From contig CANEUH010000019.1 of assembly GCA_947441615.1 (NCBI GenBank), positions 18,226-82,225 on the forward strand: DNA of 64,000 nt, read 5' to 3'. The stretch is from Bacteriovoracaceae bacterium (GTDB lineage Bacteria; Bdellovibrionota; Bacteriovoracia; Bacteriovoracales; Bacteriovoracaceae). The notes beneath the pieces were generated by a model, which searched no databases, was not told the DNA's origin, and was given only the letters and a program-made list of their open reading frames with translations. The position numbers and the translations under genes are program-made. Below are positions 1-8,518 of the stretch, one piece after another. Within the stretch, counting starts at the first letter, position 1. Each line of letters opens with the position of its first letter.

Positions 1-231
1 TTTGACCCCGGCTTTTTTCAGAGGAACTCTTAAGAGTGTTGTAAATCCTTGAAGTTCATTGGTCTTTTTATCTTTTAATAGAATCACATGATCCTTTTCA
101 AAAAGGTCGTGCTCAAATGTGTTAAAGGTGTGGTTGTTGTAATACTCTGAAAAAAGTTGATACATTTTTTCAATATCTCCACGCTTTATTTTTTTTACTC
201 TCAATGTTTCTGAGACTAATTCTTTTTTCAC
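1..231 (-). CDS. Partial protein, first 77 residues (acyltransferase-like?)
   Basis: An open frame runs from a GTG at 231 to the window edge without a stop. The GTG overlaps the TGA of the upstream Rieske gene (GTGA), the usual sign of translational coupling. The visible residues are charged and include KDHVILLKDKKTNELQGFTT, a strand-turn-strand pattern seen in GNAT acyltransferases, but the diagnostic part lies outside the window. The function is therefore a weak inference. The overlap makes co-expression with the oxygenase likely. Confidence 0.55.
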   Translation of the reverse strand, partial: MKKELVSETLRVKKIKRGDIEKMYQLFSEYYNNHTFNTFEHDLFEKDHVILLKDKKTNELQGFTTLLRVPLKKAGVK

Positions 232-1277
232 GGCAATTTCCAAGAGGAGGATTTTAATTTATTGACGTATTGAATGTATTGAGCAACCGGTCTATCAATA
301 CTGAGAAGATTAGCGGGATAAAACCTCATGTTTTCGTAAACAGCTCCATCCTCTCCTTGAAGTGAATAAAAAGCTCTTTTTGTTAACCAAATTAAAAGAT
401 AGGACACGATCCTACCATGAAGACCAGAACGTTTTTTAGTCACATAGATGGGTTGCACCAACAAACGTCCTCTTTCTAAAGGTCTGTATGCAAATATCAT
501 ATGAAGTGAAGGCCACTTATAATTTTTGAAATAGACATCTTTCATCAGCGTCAAAAATCCATTGTTTCCATGGTCATATCTCATAGAATATGAGTAATGA
601 GATCCAAACATAAATCGGGCGATTTTTTCGCGCCACTTGCCATCACCAATTTTTCCCTTAAGCGATATATCAATCATATTTCCTAGTTGTGGCTCGGAAA
701 TATCAATGTTCATTTCTATATCCAACTCATGAACAGTTTTTAGATGCTGGGGATCTATTCCATTAATCATGGTGACATGATGATGACAGGTTCTTTCATA
801 GCTTTTACCAAAATGGATGATTTTCTCTGTTGCGTGTGAGAGATCCTGAAAATCAACAAGCCCATAATCAGGTTGAGACGACGGATAGATCCAGATGGAT
901 TCATATAATTCTAGAACTGAGTAATTTTTAACCTGCGCTTTAGGAGGTATTTCTGTTTGACATGGAATATGAACACATTTTCCATTTTCACTGAATTGCC
1001 AATGATGAAAAAAACATTGGATGTTATTACCAACCACTTTTCCCTTTCCAAGGTGAGTCCCCATGTGAGGGCAATAAGCGTCGAGGGCCCTGACCTTTTC
1101 ATCTTCACCCCTGAAAAAGACGAGCTCTTGCCCACAAATTTGAATCGATTTGACAGCATTTCTCGGAAGATCTTTTGAAGGAATAACAAAATACCAACCA
1201 TTGGCAATTTCATTCCAATTATTAAAAACAGGAAACTCCTGAATTGGTTGCGTCGTTTGATTTTTTGTAGAGTGCAT
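228..1277 (-). CDS. Rieske [2Fe-2S] non-haem iron oxygenase, terminal component
   Basis: A 349-residue protein with an N-terminal Rieske domain (C69-x-H71 and C88-x2-H91 bind the 2Fe-2S cluster) and a C-terminal catalytic domain. The mononuclear iron motif is GIDPQHLKTVHELD around residues 173-186, with H178 and H183 as likely ligands. The layout matches the KshA/VanA/PobA-type ring-hydroxylating or demethylating oxygenases, which need a separate reductase; none is nearby. The substrate cannot be read from sequence; large hydrophobic or aromatic substrates are usual. A GTGA overlap joins it to the next minus-strand gene. Confidence 0.88.
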   Translation of the reverse strand: MHSTKNQTTQPIQEFPVFNNWNEIANGWYFVIPSKDLPRNAVKSIQICGQELVFFRGEDEKVRALDAYCPHMGTHLGKGKVVGNNIQCFFHHWQFSENGKCVHIPCQTEIPPKAQVKNYSVLELYESIWIYPSSQPDYGLVDFQDLSHATEKIIHFGKSYERTCHHHVTMINGIDPQHLKTVHELDIEMNIDISEPQLGNMIDISLKGKIGDGKWREKIARFMFGSHYSYSMRYDHGNNGFLTLMKDVYFKNYKWPSLHMIFAYRPLERGRLLVQPIYVTKKRSGLHGRIVSYLLIWLTKRAFYSLQGEDGAVYENMRFYPANLLSIDRPVAQYIQYVNKLKSSSWKLP

Positions 1278-1346
1278 TTTTTCATTTTAAGAGTGAAAAT
1301 AATGGCCGTCGAGAAGGCGTTTTTTTCTGTTATAGACTAAGTTAGT

Positions 1347-1365
1347 TGGTCATATTGATTGACCA
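1347..1365. promoter_or_regulatory. Inverted repeat, possible operator (TGGTCA-N7-TGACCA)
   Basis: Two perfect 6-bp arms, TGGTCA at 1347-1352 and TGACCA at 1360-1365, lie in the divergent gap between the Rieske gene and the first RRM gene. A further TGACCA occurs about 90 bp downstream. The size suits a dimeric repressor, but no regulator gene sits beside it, so this is only a candidate. Confidence 0.3.
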
Positions 1366-1509
1366 CGCATCATTAAGCTCCTAAAAGTTTTAAGGATATT
1401 TTAAGTGTCCATTTTCGAGAATGTATTGTTTCTTAACGTTCGTGTATCGAGTGACCACTGTTACTTTTTCATGGGCCTCTTTACGCTTAATCAGACCTAA
1501 GGAGGTTTT

Positions 1510-1791
1510 GTGGGAAAAAAAATTTATGTAGGTAATCTGCCTTTTTCAGCAACGAGTGATTCTTTGTCCGCAGCATTTTCACGTTTTGGGACAGTGGACT
1601 CAACTAAGATTGTCATTGACCGTGAGACTGGAAGATCAAAGGGATTTGGATTTATCGAGATGAGTGATCCAGTAGCGGCCGACACTGCCATCTCTCAGCT
1701 TCATGGATCCGATTTCGGTGGTCGTTCACTAACAGTAAATGAGGCCCGACCAGCGGAAAAAAAGGACATCCGGACAGCTTCTCGAAGATAA
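1510..1791 (+). CDS. RRM RNA-binding protein, short form
   Basis: A 93-residue single RNA recognition motif protein. RNP2 (IYVGNL) is near residue 5 and RNP1 (KGFGFIEM) near residue 44, both with the aromatic residues that stack on RNA. The GTG start follows a strong AAGGAGG Shine-Dalgarno. It is paralogous to the next gene but stops shortly after the fold and lacks the Gly/Arg tail. Such bacterial RRM proteins are often cold- or stress-induced RNA chaperones. The role here is inferred from the family. Confidence 0.9.
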   Translation: MGKKIYVGNLPFSATSDSLSAAFSRFGTVDSTKIVIDRETGRSKGFGFIEMSDPVAADTAISQLHGSDFGGRSLTVNEARPAEKKDIRTASRR

Positions 1792-2085
1792 AAATATACC
1801 GGGGGTCTTAGCGAACTCAACACTGGCCATGACCCCCCTAAAAGCACTTAAACCACTGAATACATTAACATTCCGCTGTGCACAGAAGTGTTTGATGATT
1901 TTTTGAATCCATCGCTTGATCTTTTTTTTACCTTAAATTTTCATGACAAACTCAAATTGTGCTATGCTTTCTTTGGGATTTAATGCTATTTAGATCCTGT
2001 ATTATTGTTTTGTCGCTGTAAGTGTTCTTCGAGCGAGTTGCTCATGATTCTCTGAAAGCGCGTCCCTGGCCTTAAGGAGGTATTT

Positions 2086-2466
2086 ATGGGTAACAAGATT
2101 TATGTTGGTAACCTTCCATTTTCTGCTACAAGCGAAAACTTAAACGAGCTTTTCTCAAAGTTCGGTCAAGTTGATTCTGCTAAAATCGTAATGGACAGAG
2201 ACACTGGTCGTTCTAAAGGTTTCGGCTTTGTTGAAATGTCATCTGGTGACGAAGCTCAAGCTGCAATTGAAAAACTTAACGGTTCAGATATGGGTGGTCG
2301 TTCACTCGTAGTTAACGAAGCTCGTCCTATGGAGCCACGTACTGGTGGTTTCGGCGGCGGCGGTGGACGTGGCGGCGATCGCGGTGGAGACCGTGGTGGA
2401 CGCGGTGGTTTCGGTGGTGGCCGTGGTGGCGATCGCGGTGGAGACCGTGGTGGAAACCGTTGGTAA
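2086..2466 (+). CDS. Gly-rich RRM RNA-binding protein
   Basis: A 126-residue protein. Residues 1-83 are one RRM (RNP2 IYVGNL, RNP1 KGFGFVEM). From about 88 to the end it is a low-complexity Gly/Arg/Asp tail built from GGRGGD-type units, like cyanobacterial and plant cold-inducible Gly-rich RNA-binding proteins. The start follows AAGGAGG, and a strong terminator closes the gene, so it is probably monocistronic. The 294-bp gap upstream could supply a long regulated leader. The RGG-like tail suggests added RNA affinity or condensation (inference). Confidence 0.92.
   Translation: MGNKIYVGNLPFSATSENLNELFSKFGQVDSAKIVMDRDTGRSKGFGFVEMSSGDEAQAAIEKLNGSDMGGRSLVVNEARPMEPRTGGFGGGGGRGGDRGGDRGGRGGFGGGRGGDRGGDRGGNRW
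2374..2454 (+). repeat. 27-bp exact direct repeat coding for the Gly-rich tail
   Basis: The same 27 bases occur at 2374-2400 and 2428-2454, an 18-codon period inside the Gly-rich tail. Each copy contains the palindrome GCGATCGC. The repeat explains the internal duplication GGDRGGDRGG in the protein and makes the tail length prone to slippage. Confidence 0.85.
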
Positions 2467-2492
2467 TCTCTATTTGATTTAACCAAATATAA

Positions 2493-2519
2493 GGCCGGAG
2501 CAATCCGGCCTTTTTTTTT
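2493..2519 (+). terminator. Rho-independent terminator after the Gly-rich RRM gene
   Basis: Stem GGCCGGA/TCCGGCC (2493-2510) with a short loop is followed by nine T residues. It ends the RRM transcript 27 bp after its stop and lies 23 bp before corA. Confidence 0.9.
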
Positions 2520-2541
2520 ATCAAAATGGACTGGACTCAAG

Positions 2542-3456
2542 ATGGTAACTGAAGATCTATTGAGCAATAGAAATTTTAGTTGGTTTGATGTTGAAAAACC
2601 TCAGGATGAGGACTTTGAAGTTTTATCTATCAAGTTCAATCTCCCCTACCTTTTAGTCCAAGATACTTTAAGACCTGAGCATCTACCGAAATACGAATTT
2701 ACCGATGAAGGTCACTTCCTCATGATGCGAAGTTATGACGAAGAATCTGACATAGATGCAACAACGGTCCAGGATCTCACAAGAAAGATTGCCTTATTTA
2801 TTAGTCCAGATCGACTTGTTTCAATTCACAGAGTGAAACTAAACTTTCTTGATAAAACGCTTGAGAAAATTAAAAAGAATGAAGTTTCCTCAACGCTCCA
2901 AGGCGTTGTCCATCAAATTATCCTTTCAATAATTAGAACATATGAAAAGCCAGTCATGAATCTTCAAGATATGTTTGATGAATTTGAAGAAGAGATCCTT
3001 TCTAAAAATGTAGGATGTCTCCATACGTCTAAGATATACCGGTTCAGAAGACAATTATTTGTCATAAAAAGAATCTTAAAACAAACGAATGACTCCCTTT
3101 ATCGTTCAAAGGAATTCTGGGAAGGATATCCCTCACTTCTTCAGGACTTAAAAGAAAATATAGACCAAGTATATTTTCAATTAGACGATATTTCCGATAA
3201 CTTTGAACATTTGTTTCAACTCCATATTTCTCTTAATGACCAAAGGGCTAATGAGGTCATGAAAATATTAACCGTATTTTCAACGATACTTCTTCCCCTT
3301 AATTTTATTGCATCATTCTATGGGATGAATTTTGATTATCTGCCGGGTCTACATTCGACCACTGCTCTTATTTGGGTCATTTTTAGCATGATCTTTATCA
3401 GTGTCAGTGCTTTTTGGTTTTTCAGAAAGCGAGGTTGGTTCAAGGGTGGGGAATAG
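2542..3456 (+). CDS. corA: CorA-family divalent cation transporter
   Basis: A 304-residue protein with a long acidic/helical cytoplasmic domain and two C-terminal membrane helices. The CorA signature YGMNF is at residues 260-264, at the end of the first helix, and a short basic tail (RKRGW) follows the second. These pentameric channels carry Mg2+, Co2+ or Ni2+, some members Zn2+. It is preceded by a terminator and is probably transcribed on its own. Confidence 0.93.
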   Translation: MVTEDLLSNRNFSWFDVEKPQDEDFEVLSIKFNLPYLLVQDTLRPEHLPKYEFTDEGHFLMMRSYDEESDIDATTVQDLTRKIALFISPDRLVSIHRVKLNFLDKTLEKIKKNEVSSTLQGVVHQIILSIIRTYEKPVMNLQDMFDEFEEEILSKNVGCLHTSKIYRFRRQLFVIKRILKQTNDSLYRSKEFWEGYPSLLQDLKENIDQVYFQLDDISDNFEHLFQLHISLNDQRANEVMKILTVFSTILLPLNFIASFYGMNFDYLPGLHSTTALIWVIFSMIFISVSAFWFFRKRGWFKGGE

Positions 3457-3557
3457 TCAGTTATAAAAATTCAGAACAAACTTCACATTTTTCTCATTTT
3501 CTTGTCCTCTAAGTTGTAACATATTGAAAAAATCTACATCTACCTAAAGGAAAACAT

Positions 3558-4580
3558 ATGCTGGATTCAATCATCAGCTCAGGCTTCGTCCCGGATTTCG
3601 TCTTAAGAACTGGAATTAGAAAACTTTTAAAAGAAAGAATTAAAGAAATTACACCGACTCCTCCTCATTCTCTAGAAGAGACAAAAACGAAATTCATCGA
3701 GATGATGAAAAAATCCCCTCTGGCAGTACAAACAAGAGATGCAAACGAACAGCACTATGAGGTTCCAACAGAATTTTATCTCTATGCTCTTGGTCCAAAT
3801 CTAAAATACTCGTGTGCCTATTTTGACAATGATGAAAGTCTTGAAGAAGCTGAAATTAAAATGCTTGAAAGAACTGTTTCAATGGCAAAAATTCGTCCAG
3901 GTGAAAAAGTTCTAGAACTGGGTTGTGGCTGGGGCTCCCTTACTCTTTTTATGGCGAAAAAATTTCCGACATGCCAAATTACCGCCGTATCAAATTCCGC
4001 AACTCAAAAAATGCATATTGATCAAAAAGCAAAAGAACGTGGACTTAATAACATCCGGATTATTACTGCAGACATGAATCAGTTTGATATCCAGGAAAAA
4101 TTTGATCGCGTCGTTTCTGTTGAAATGTTCGAGCACATGAGAAACTATGAAATTCTTTTAGGTAAAATATCTCATTGGTTAAATGATCACGGTACACTTT
4201 TTGTTCATATTTTTGTTCACCGTTCGACTCCTTATCTTTTCGAAGTGAAAGATGAAAGTGATTGGATGAGTAAATATTTTTTCTCTGGTGGCATGATGCC
4301 ATCTGATGATATCTTCACACATTTTCAAGAAAAATTTAAGCTGATTGAACATGTTCGCTATAATGGGACTCATTACGCGAAGACTTCAGAAGAATGGTTA
4401 AAAAACACTGATCGAAACAAGAAAAAGATCATGGAAATTTTTACTAAACATTACGGAGTCAAAGAAGCTGGGAAATGGTTGGAGTACTGGAGAATTTTCT
4501 TTATGGCCTGCGCTGAATTATGGAAATATGATCAGGGCCGAGAGTGGTTCGTTTCTCATTACCTACTGGAGAAGAAGTGA
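3558..4580 (+). CDS. Cyclopropane-fatty-acid synthase-family methyltransferase
   Basis: A 340-residue SAM-dependent methyltransferase. Motif I (VLELGCGWGSL) is near residue 118, preceded by the family segment QHYEVPTEFY that binds the lipid substrate. Family members methylate or cyclopropanate double bonds of phospholipid acyl chains, or methylate small substrates. It heads a tight run with an FAD amine-oxidase-like gene and a DUF1365 gene, a grouping known from lipid-modification loci. Methylation of unsaturated acyl chains is therefore more likely than housekeeping Cfa activity. It overlaps the next gene (GTGA). Confidence 0.85.
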   Translation: MLDSIISSGFVPDFVLRTGIRKLLKERIKEITPTPPHSLEETKTKFIEMMKKSPLAVQTRDANEQHYEVPTEFYLYALGPNLKYSCAYFDNDESLEEAEIKMLERTVSMAKIRPGEKVLELGCGWGSLTLFMAKKFPTCQITAVSNSATQKMHIDQKAKERGLNNIRIITADMNQFDIQEKFDRVVSVEMFEHMRNYEILLGKISHWLNDHGTLFVHIFVHRSTPYLFEVKDESDWMSKYFFSGGMMPSDDIFTHFQEKFKLIEHVRYNGTHYAKTSEEWLKNTDRNKKKIMEIFTKHYGVKEAGKWLEYWRIFFMACAELWKYDQGREWFVSHYLLEKK

Positions 4581-5836
4581 AAAAAAAAGTAGCAATTGTT
4601 GGAACTGGAATGGCCGGCATGAGTGCCGCCTACTTTCTTAAAGATCATTTTGATTTAACTATCTTTGAGAAAAATGACTATATCGGTGGGCACACGAACA
4701 CTGTTTATATCCAAGAAGAGAATGAAGAAAAACCAATTGATTCTGGATTTATTGTCTTTAACGAAGTGACCTATCCACTCATGCTGAAACTCTTTAAAGA
4801 GTTAAATGTGCCCTTTTATGATAGTGATATGTCCTTTAGTGTTCTTGAGACCAAGTCTGGGCTTGAATACAACGGAAGTAGCTTATGGAATGGTCTCTTC
4901 GCTCAAAAAAGAAATCTATTTAAGCCTTCTTATTGGAGGATGATTTTAGATATTCGAAAGCTTTGTAAAATGGCACCTAAAATCATTTCTGAATCAAAGT
5001 ATGAGACCATGACAGTGAGAGACTTCGTTAAAAGAGAAGGCTACGGACAGGAGTTTCTAGATCATTTCGTTGTTCCGATGAGCTCTGCTGTTTGGTCAAC
5101 CCCACAAGATAAAATGCTCGATTTTCCAATGAAAATGCTAGTACGTTTTTTTCTTAATCATGGATTTTTGGGCCTTGATACTCAACACCAATGGAAAACA
5201 GTTGAGAAGGGATCTCAAACATATAAGCTAAAAATTATAGATACGTTTAGAGATAAAATCCAAATCAACAATGCCGTAAAATCCGTTGAAGTAAAAGATG
5301 ACAGTGTCCTTGTCATGACTGAAAAAGGCGAGACGCACACATTTGATCACGTCATTTTTTCATCTCATGCTGATGAAACTCTAAAGATGATAAAAAATCC
5401 TACTGAACGTCAAAAAGAACTTCTTACGCCATTCAAGTATCAAGAAAACATCGCGATTCTACATACGGATGACAGTGTGATGCCAAAGCTTAAGACAAAT
5501 TGGTCTTCCTGGAATTTTGTCTACAAAAAAAATGACGCTTTTACAGTTTACTACATGAATCGACTTCAAAAAATCTCGAAGGTAAAAAACTACTTTATCA
5601 ACATTAACGGAGAAGAGTTTGTTGATAAAAACAAAATCATAAAGAGAATTGTTTATCATCACCCTGTTTTTGATTCGAATACTTACAAGGCTCAAGAGAA
5701 CCTATCCGAACTAAATAAAAACAACCCGAAGCTCTATTTTTGTGGGGCGTATTTTAGATATGGATTTCATGAAGATGCTCTCTTTTCTAGTGTTACTCTT
5801 TGTGAGGAGATTCTTGGGAAGAAAGTTCTTCAATGA
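4577..5836 (+). CDS. FAD-dependent amine-oxidase-like protein (COG2907 type)
   Basis: A 419-residue flavoprotein with an N-terminal Rossmann motif (VGTGMAGM, then an acidic residue in TIFEKN and a GGHTN box). I place the start at the GTG at 4577. It overlaps the upstream stop as GTGA and is preceded by GGAGAAG; the ATG further upstream would add 11 residues before the FAD motif. The family is repeatedly found next to CFA-type methyltransferases and DUF1365 proteins and is thought to oxidise or desaturate modified acyl chains. The exact reaction is inferred. Confidence 0.85.
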   Translation: MKKKVAIVGTGMAGMSAAYFLKDHFDLTIFEKNDYIGGHTNTVYIQEENEEKPIDSGFIVFNEVTYPLMLKLFKELNVPFYDSDMSFSVLETKSGLEYNGSSLWNGLFAQKRNLFKPSYWRMILDIRKLCKMAPKIISESKYETMTVRDFVKREGYGQEFLDHFVVPMSSAVWSTPQDKMLDFPMKMLVRFFLNHGFLGLDTQHQWKTVEKGSQTYKLKIIDTFRDKIQINNAVKSVEVKDDSVLVMTEKGETHTFDHVIFSSHADETLKMIKNPTERQKELLTPFKYQENIAILHTDDSVMPKLKTNWSSWNFVYKKNDAFTVYYMNRLQKISKVKNYFININGEEFVDKNKIIKRIVYHHPVFDSNTYKAQENLSELNKNNPKLYFCGAYFRYGFHEDALFSSVTLCEEILGKKVLQ

Positions 5837-6624
5837 AGACTGAGTTCTATCTCTCCTTTGTAAAGCATTCTCGATTTTTTCCAAAAAAATATCATTTTAA
5901 TTATCGTTTTTTTTGGACCAAATTTGATATTGATGAACTTAACGAGCTTGATTCAAATTTCTTTTTCTTTTCACGAAATCGATTTAATCTAATTTCATTT
6001 TATGACCGTGACCATTTTAATTTAGGTCACAATGATACACGTAAAAATATTGAGGCTTACTTTTCAGAGAATGGAATCCATGAGGAAATTTCAAAGATTG
6101 AGCTCGTTACGAATCCGAGGATTCTAGGTTACACATTTAATCCTGTTTCTTTTTATTTCATCGAAACCATTCATAATCCCTACGTTATCATCGCCATCGG
6201 AAACACCTTTAACGAGCAAAAGCCTTACCTCCTGAGACCTGAGCATAAAGAAGAGAAAGAATGGGTCTTTACAACGAAAAAAGAATTCTATATCTCTCCT
6301 TTCATTTCTGTTGAGAACTCGATGACTTTTAAGATTAAAAGATCATTAGATGCTCTAGTGATAAATATTGATGATTTCAATAAAAATAATGAGCTTGAAC
6401 TTCGAGCGAGTTATTCAGGTAAGAGACTTGAATGGAATTCAAAAAATATCCTTAAACTTTTTTTTAGTTATCCCTTAATTACATTCCGAATTATTTTTTC
6501 TATCCACTATCATGCTTTGAGACTTTTTATGATGAAAATTCCTTATTTTAAAAAAAGTGACGAGGCCCAATTACAAAAAAATTTATACGTCCGCCAAAAC
6601 GGATCGTTTGTTAAAAAGCACTAA
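5833..6624 (+). CDS. DUF1365-family protein
   Basis: A 263-residue protein overlapping the FAD gene by an ATGA. It shows the family hallmarks: an early KHSRFFPKKYHFNYR segment and the central RILGYTFNPVSFYF box. The biochemical role is unsettled, but the family travels with CFA-like methyltransferases and COG2907 flavoproteins, so a step in lipid modification is the best inference. It converges with the DUF1295 gene, overlapping it by 4 bp. Confidence 0.82.
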   Translation: MKTEFYLSFVKHSRFFPKKYHFNYRFFWTKFDIDELNELDSNFFFFSRNRFNLISFYDRDHFNLGHNDTRKNIEAYFSENGIHEEISKIELVTNPRILGYTFNPVSFYFIETIHNPYVIIAIGNTFNEQKPYLLRPEHKEEKEWVFTTKKEFYISPFISVENSMTFKIKRSLDALVINIDDFNKNNELELRASYSGKRLEWNSKNILKLFFSYPLITFRIIFSIHYHALRLFMMKIPYFKKSDEAQLQKNLYVRQNGSFVKKH

Positions 6625-7373
6625 GGTTTTGTAAACGGGATAAATTTCGGTACTTTTTTTGAGTATTCTTGATAATCCACTCTCTTTTGATATTTTTCTT
6701 CAAGGAGTGGCACTCCCGTGACCTTAAGGATGAAAAAATTAATTGCTAGTGGCCCTATAATCGTCCAAAAGTTTATAAATTCGAAACTTGCAAAGTAAAT
6801 CCCGTACCAAAGTAATACTTCTCCAAAATAATTAGGAAAACGGCATAATCTCCAAGGACCTGTAGTGCAAATTTTCCCTTTGTTTTCAGGTTTCGCCTTC
6901 CACCAATTAAGATAATGATCTGCACTAATTTCGAATCCAAATCCAATGACCCAAACCAGAACTCCTATCCAATTTAATAGAGAAATGTCTTTTCTCTCCT
7001 GCGCCATAGCAAAAGTTACAGGCAAGGAAACGATGAGCATTAAAAATCCCTGAAAAATAAACACTTTAAAATAGGCCTGAAGATTCGCATTCGGTTTCCA
7101 AGACTCTCTAAACTTCGTATAGCGTGGGTCTTCGCCTTTACCGCGACTTCTCATCAAAATATATGTTCCGAGCCTAAGCCCCCAAATGGTCACGATTAGC
7201 ATGAGTAAGGCATTTTTGACCGATAGAGGATGATGAAAATAGGCGACTAAACCAATGACAATAAAACCAAGTCCCCAGCCAATATCAATGACTGCGAAGT
7301 TTTTTCTAATCAACGCGACAAGGAAAAAGATGTGTACAAAGATAAGAACAGCTAAAATAAGATGAGTGAACAT
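6621..7373 (-). CDS. DUF1295 membrane protein (steroid 5-alpha-reductase-like fold)
   Basis: About 250 residues with several hydrophobic helices and the family C-terminal block FPNYFGEVLLWYGIY. I chose the ATG at 7373, eight codons inside the longest frame, because TTGGAG lies seven bases before it. The longer start would also overlap the divergent gene at 7397. DUF1295 proteins belong to the isoprenylcysteine methyltransferase/steroid 5-alpha-reductase superfamily and often accompany CFA/DUF1365 clusters. An NAD(P)H-dependent reduction or methylation of a lipid is plausible. Confidence 0.8.
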   Translation of the reverse strand: MFTHLILAVLIFVHIFFLVALIRKNFAVIDIGWGLGFIVIGLVAYFHHPLSVKNALLMLIVTIWGLRLGTYILMRSRGKGEDPRYTKFRESWKPNANLQAYFKVFIFQGFLMLIVSLPVTFAMAQERKDISLLNWIGVLVWVIGFGFEISADHYLNWWKAKPENKGKICTTGPWRLCRFPNYFGEVLLWYGIYFASFEFINFWTIIGPLAINFFILKVTGVPLLEEKYQKRVDYQEYSKKVPKFIPFTKP

Positions 7374-7396
7374 AATTTTACTCCAAGGATGCCACA

Positions 7397-7891
7397 ATGA
7401 AGATTATACTCCTGTTTCTCTTAATAATGTCATCCATGAGTTGGGGACAAACAATGAACAACATGACAAATAAAGAAAAATTCCAATACATCTTCCAAAA
7501 GCTTACTAAAGATAGTCTCTATCTTATTGATGAGTTTTATGATCCCAATATCGAATTTCATGACCCTGTAGGAATGATTAAGGGCACTAAGAAAATTAAA
7601 AGCTATTATGAAAACATGTATAAGAATGTGAAAACAATCCGCTTTGATTTTTCTCATTTTGTAGAATCCGGGGACGATGTTGTTGGTGTTTGGACGATGA
7701 CCTTGGAAACTGAAAAACTCAATGGTGGAAAGCCTATTATTGTGCCTGGAACTTCTGTCATAAAATTCTCTAATGGTAAGGCGATCTATCACAGGGATTA
7801 TTTTGATATGGGTGCTTTTGTGTATGAGAATGTGCCTGTGTTGGGTTTTTTAGTTAAAAGCATTAAGAACCGATTTAAGGTAGAGGAATGA
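7397..7891 (+). CDS. Secreted SnoaL/NTF2-like protein
   Basis: A 164-residue protein with a signal peptide (residues 1-17, ending SWG). The mature part contains LIDEFYDPNIEFHDPVG, the helix-turn typical of NTF2/SnoaL cone-shaped domains that bind small hydrophobic ligands. The same fold family appears in CFA/DUF1365 clusters, so it may bind or act on a periplasmic lipid product. It is divergent from the DUF1295 gene and overlaps the HD gene by an ATGA. Confidence 0.75.
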   Translation: MKIILLFLLIMSSMSWGQTMNNMTNKEKFQYIFQKLTKDSLYLIDEFYDPNIEFHDPVGMIKGTKKIKSYYENMYKNVKTIRFDFSHFVESGDDVVGVWTMTLETEKLNGGKPIIVPGTSVIKFSNGKAIYHRDYFDMGAFVYENVPVLGFLVKSIKNRFKVEE

Positions 7892-8517
7892 GCCGCCTTT
7901 CATTACTTATAACTCTCGCACGTCCCTTTTATCATTCAGATGATCCTGCCCATGATTGGGCGCATGTTTTACGGGTAGCTTCTAATGCTGAAGTCCTGTG
8001 TAAAAATGAGGGGATCAAATCTGAACTCGTTTTAGCTGCTGTTTATTGCCACGATCTTGTGAATCTAGCTAAAGATCATCCAGATCGCAAAAAAGCTTCT
8101 ACCCTTTCTGCAAAAGCTGCTGAGCGAATTCTCATTAAATCTGGTTACAATAACGAAGAAATTGAGATTATAAAACAAGCCATCATTGAGCATAGTTTTT
8201 CAAAAGGCGATAAGGCCAGTTGTCTAGAGGCAGCCATCGTTCAAGATTCAGATCGACTTGATGCCTTGGGATCTATCGGCATACTTCGATGTGCCGCTGT
8301 AAATGCCAAGATGAACTCAAAATTTTATGACCCTCAAGATCCCCTTGCCGAAGCTCGAGTCTTAAATGATAAGGACTTCATGCTGGACCATTATTTCGTA
8401 AAACTATTTAAGTTACCTGATCTCATGAATACGAAGGCCGCTCAAATTCTCGCAATCGATAGAGTCGAATTTATGAGGAATTTTGTAAAACAGCTTATGA
8501 TGGAAGTGAGAAAATAG
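7888..8517 (+). CDS. HD-domain phosphohydrolase
   Basis: A 209-residue HD-superfamily metal-dependent phosphohydrolase. Metal ligands are visible as H22 (AHDWAH), the central HD at 55-56 (YCHDLV) and a C-terminal aspartate in QDSDRLDA. This matches the small uncharacterised HD group around E. coli YedJ, which acts on nucleotides or phosphorylated metabolites. It starts by ATGA overlap with the SnoaL-like gene and is followed after one base by the GAF-type reductase. Confidence 0.85.
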   Translation: MSRLSLLITLARPFYHSDDPAHDWAHVLRVASNAEVLCKNEGIKSELVLAAVYCHDLVNLAKDHPDRKKASTLSAKAAERILIKSGYNNEEIEIIKQAIIEHSFSKGDKASCLEAAIVQDSDRLDALGSIGILRCAAVNAKMNSKFYDPQDPLAEARVLNDKDFMLDHYFVKLFKLPDLMNTKAAQILAIDRVEFMRNFVKQLMMEVRK

Positions 8518-8518
8518 T

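Noticed and set aside
1801..1837. GGGGGTC/GACCCCC inverted repeat after the first RRM gene
   Set aside because: The loop is 23 nt and there is no T tract, so it is a weak terminator at best.
2256..2567. Pro/Arg-rich reading frames antisense to the Gly-rich RRM tail
   Set aside because: They are the mirror of GGN codons in the tail and run through the terminator.
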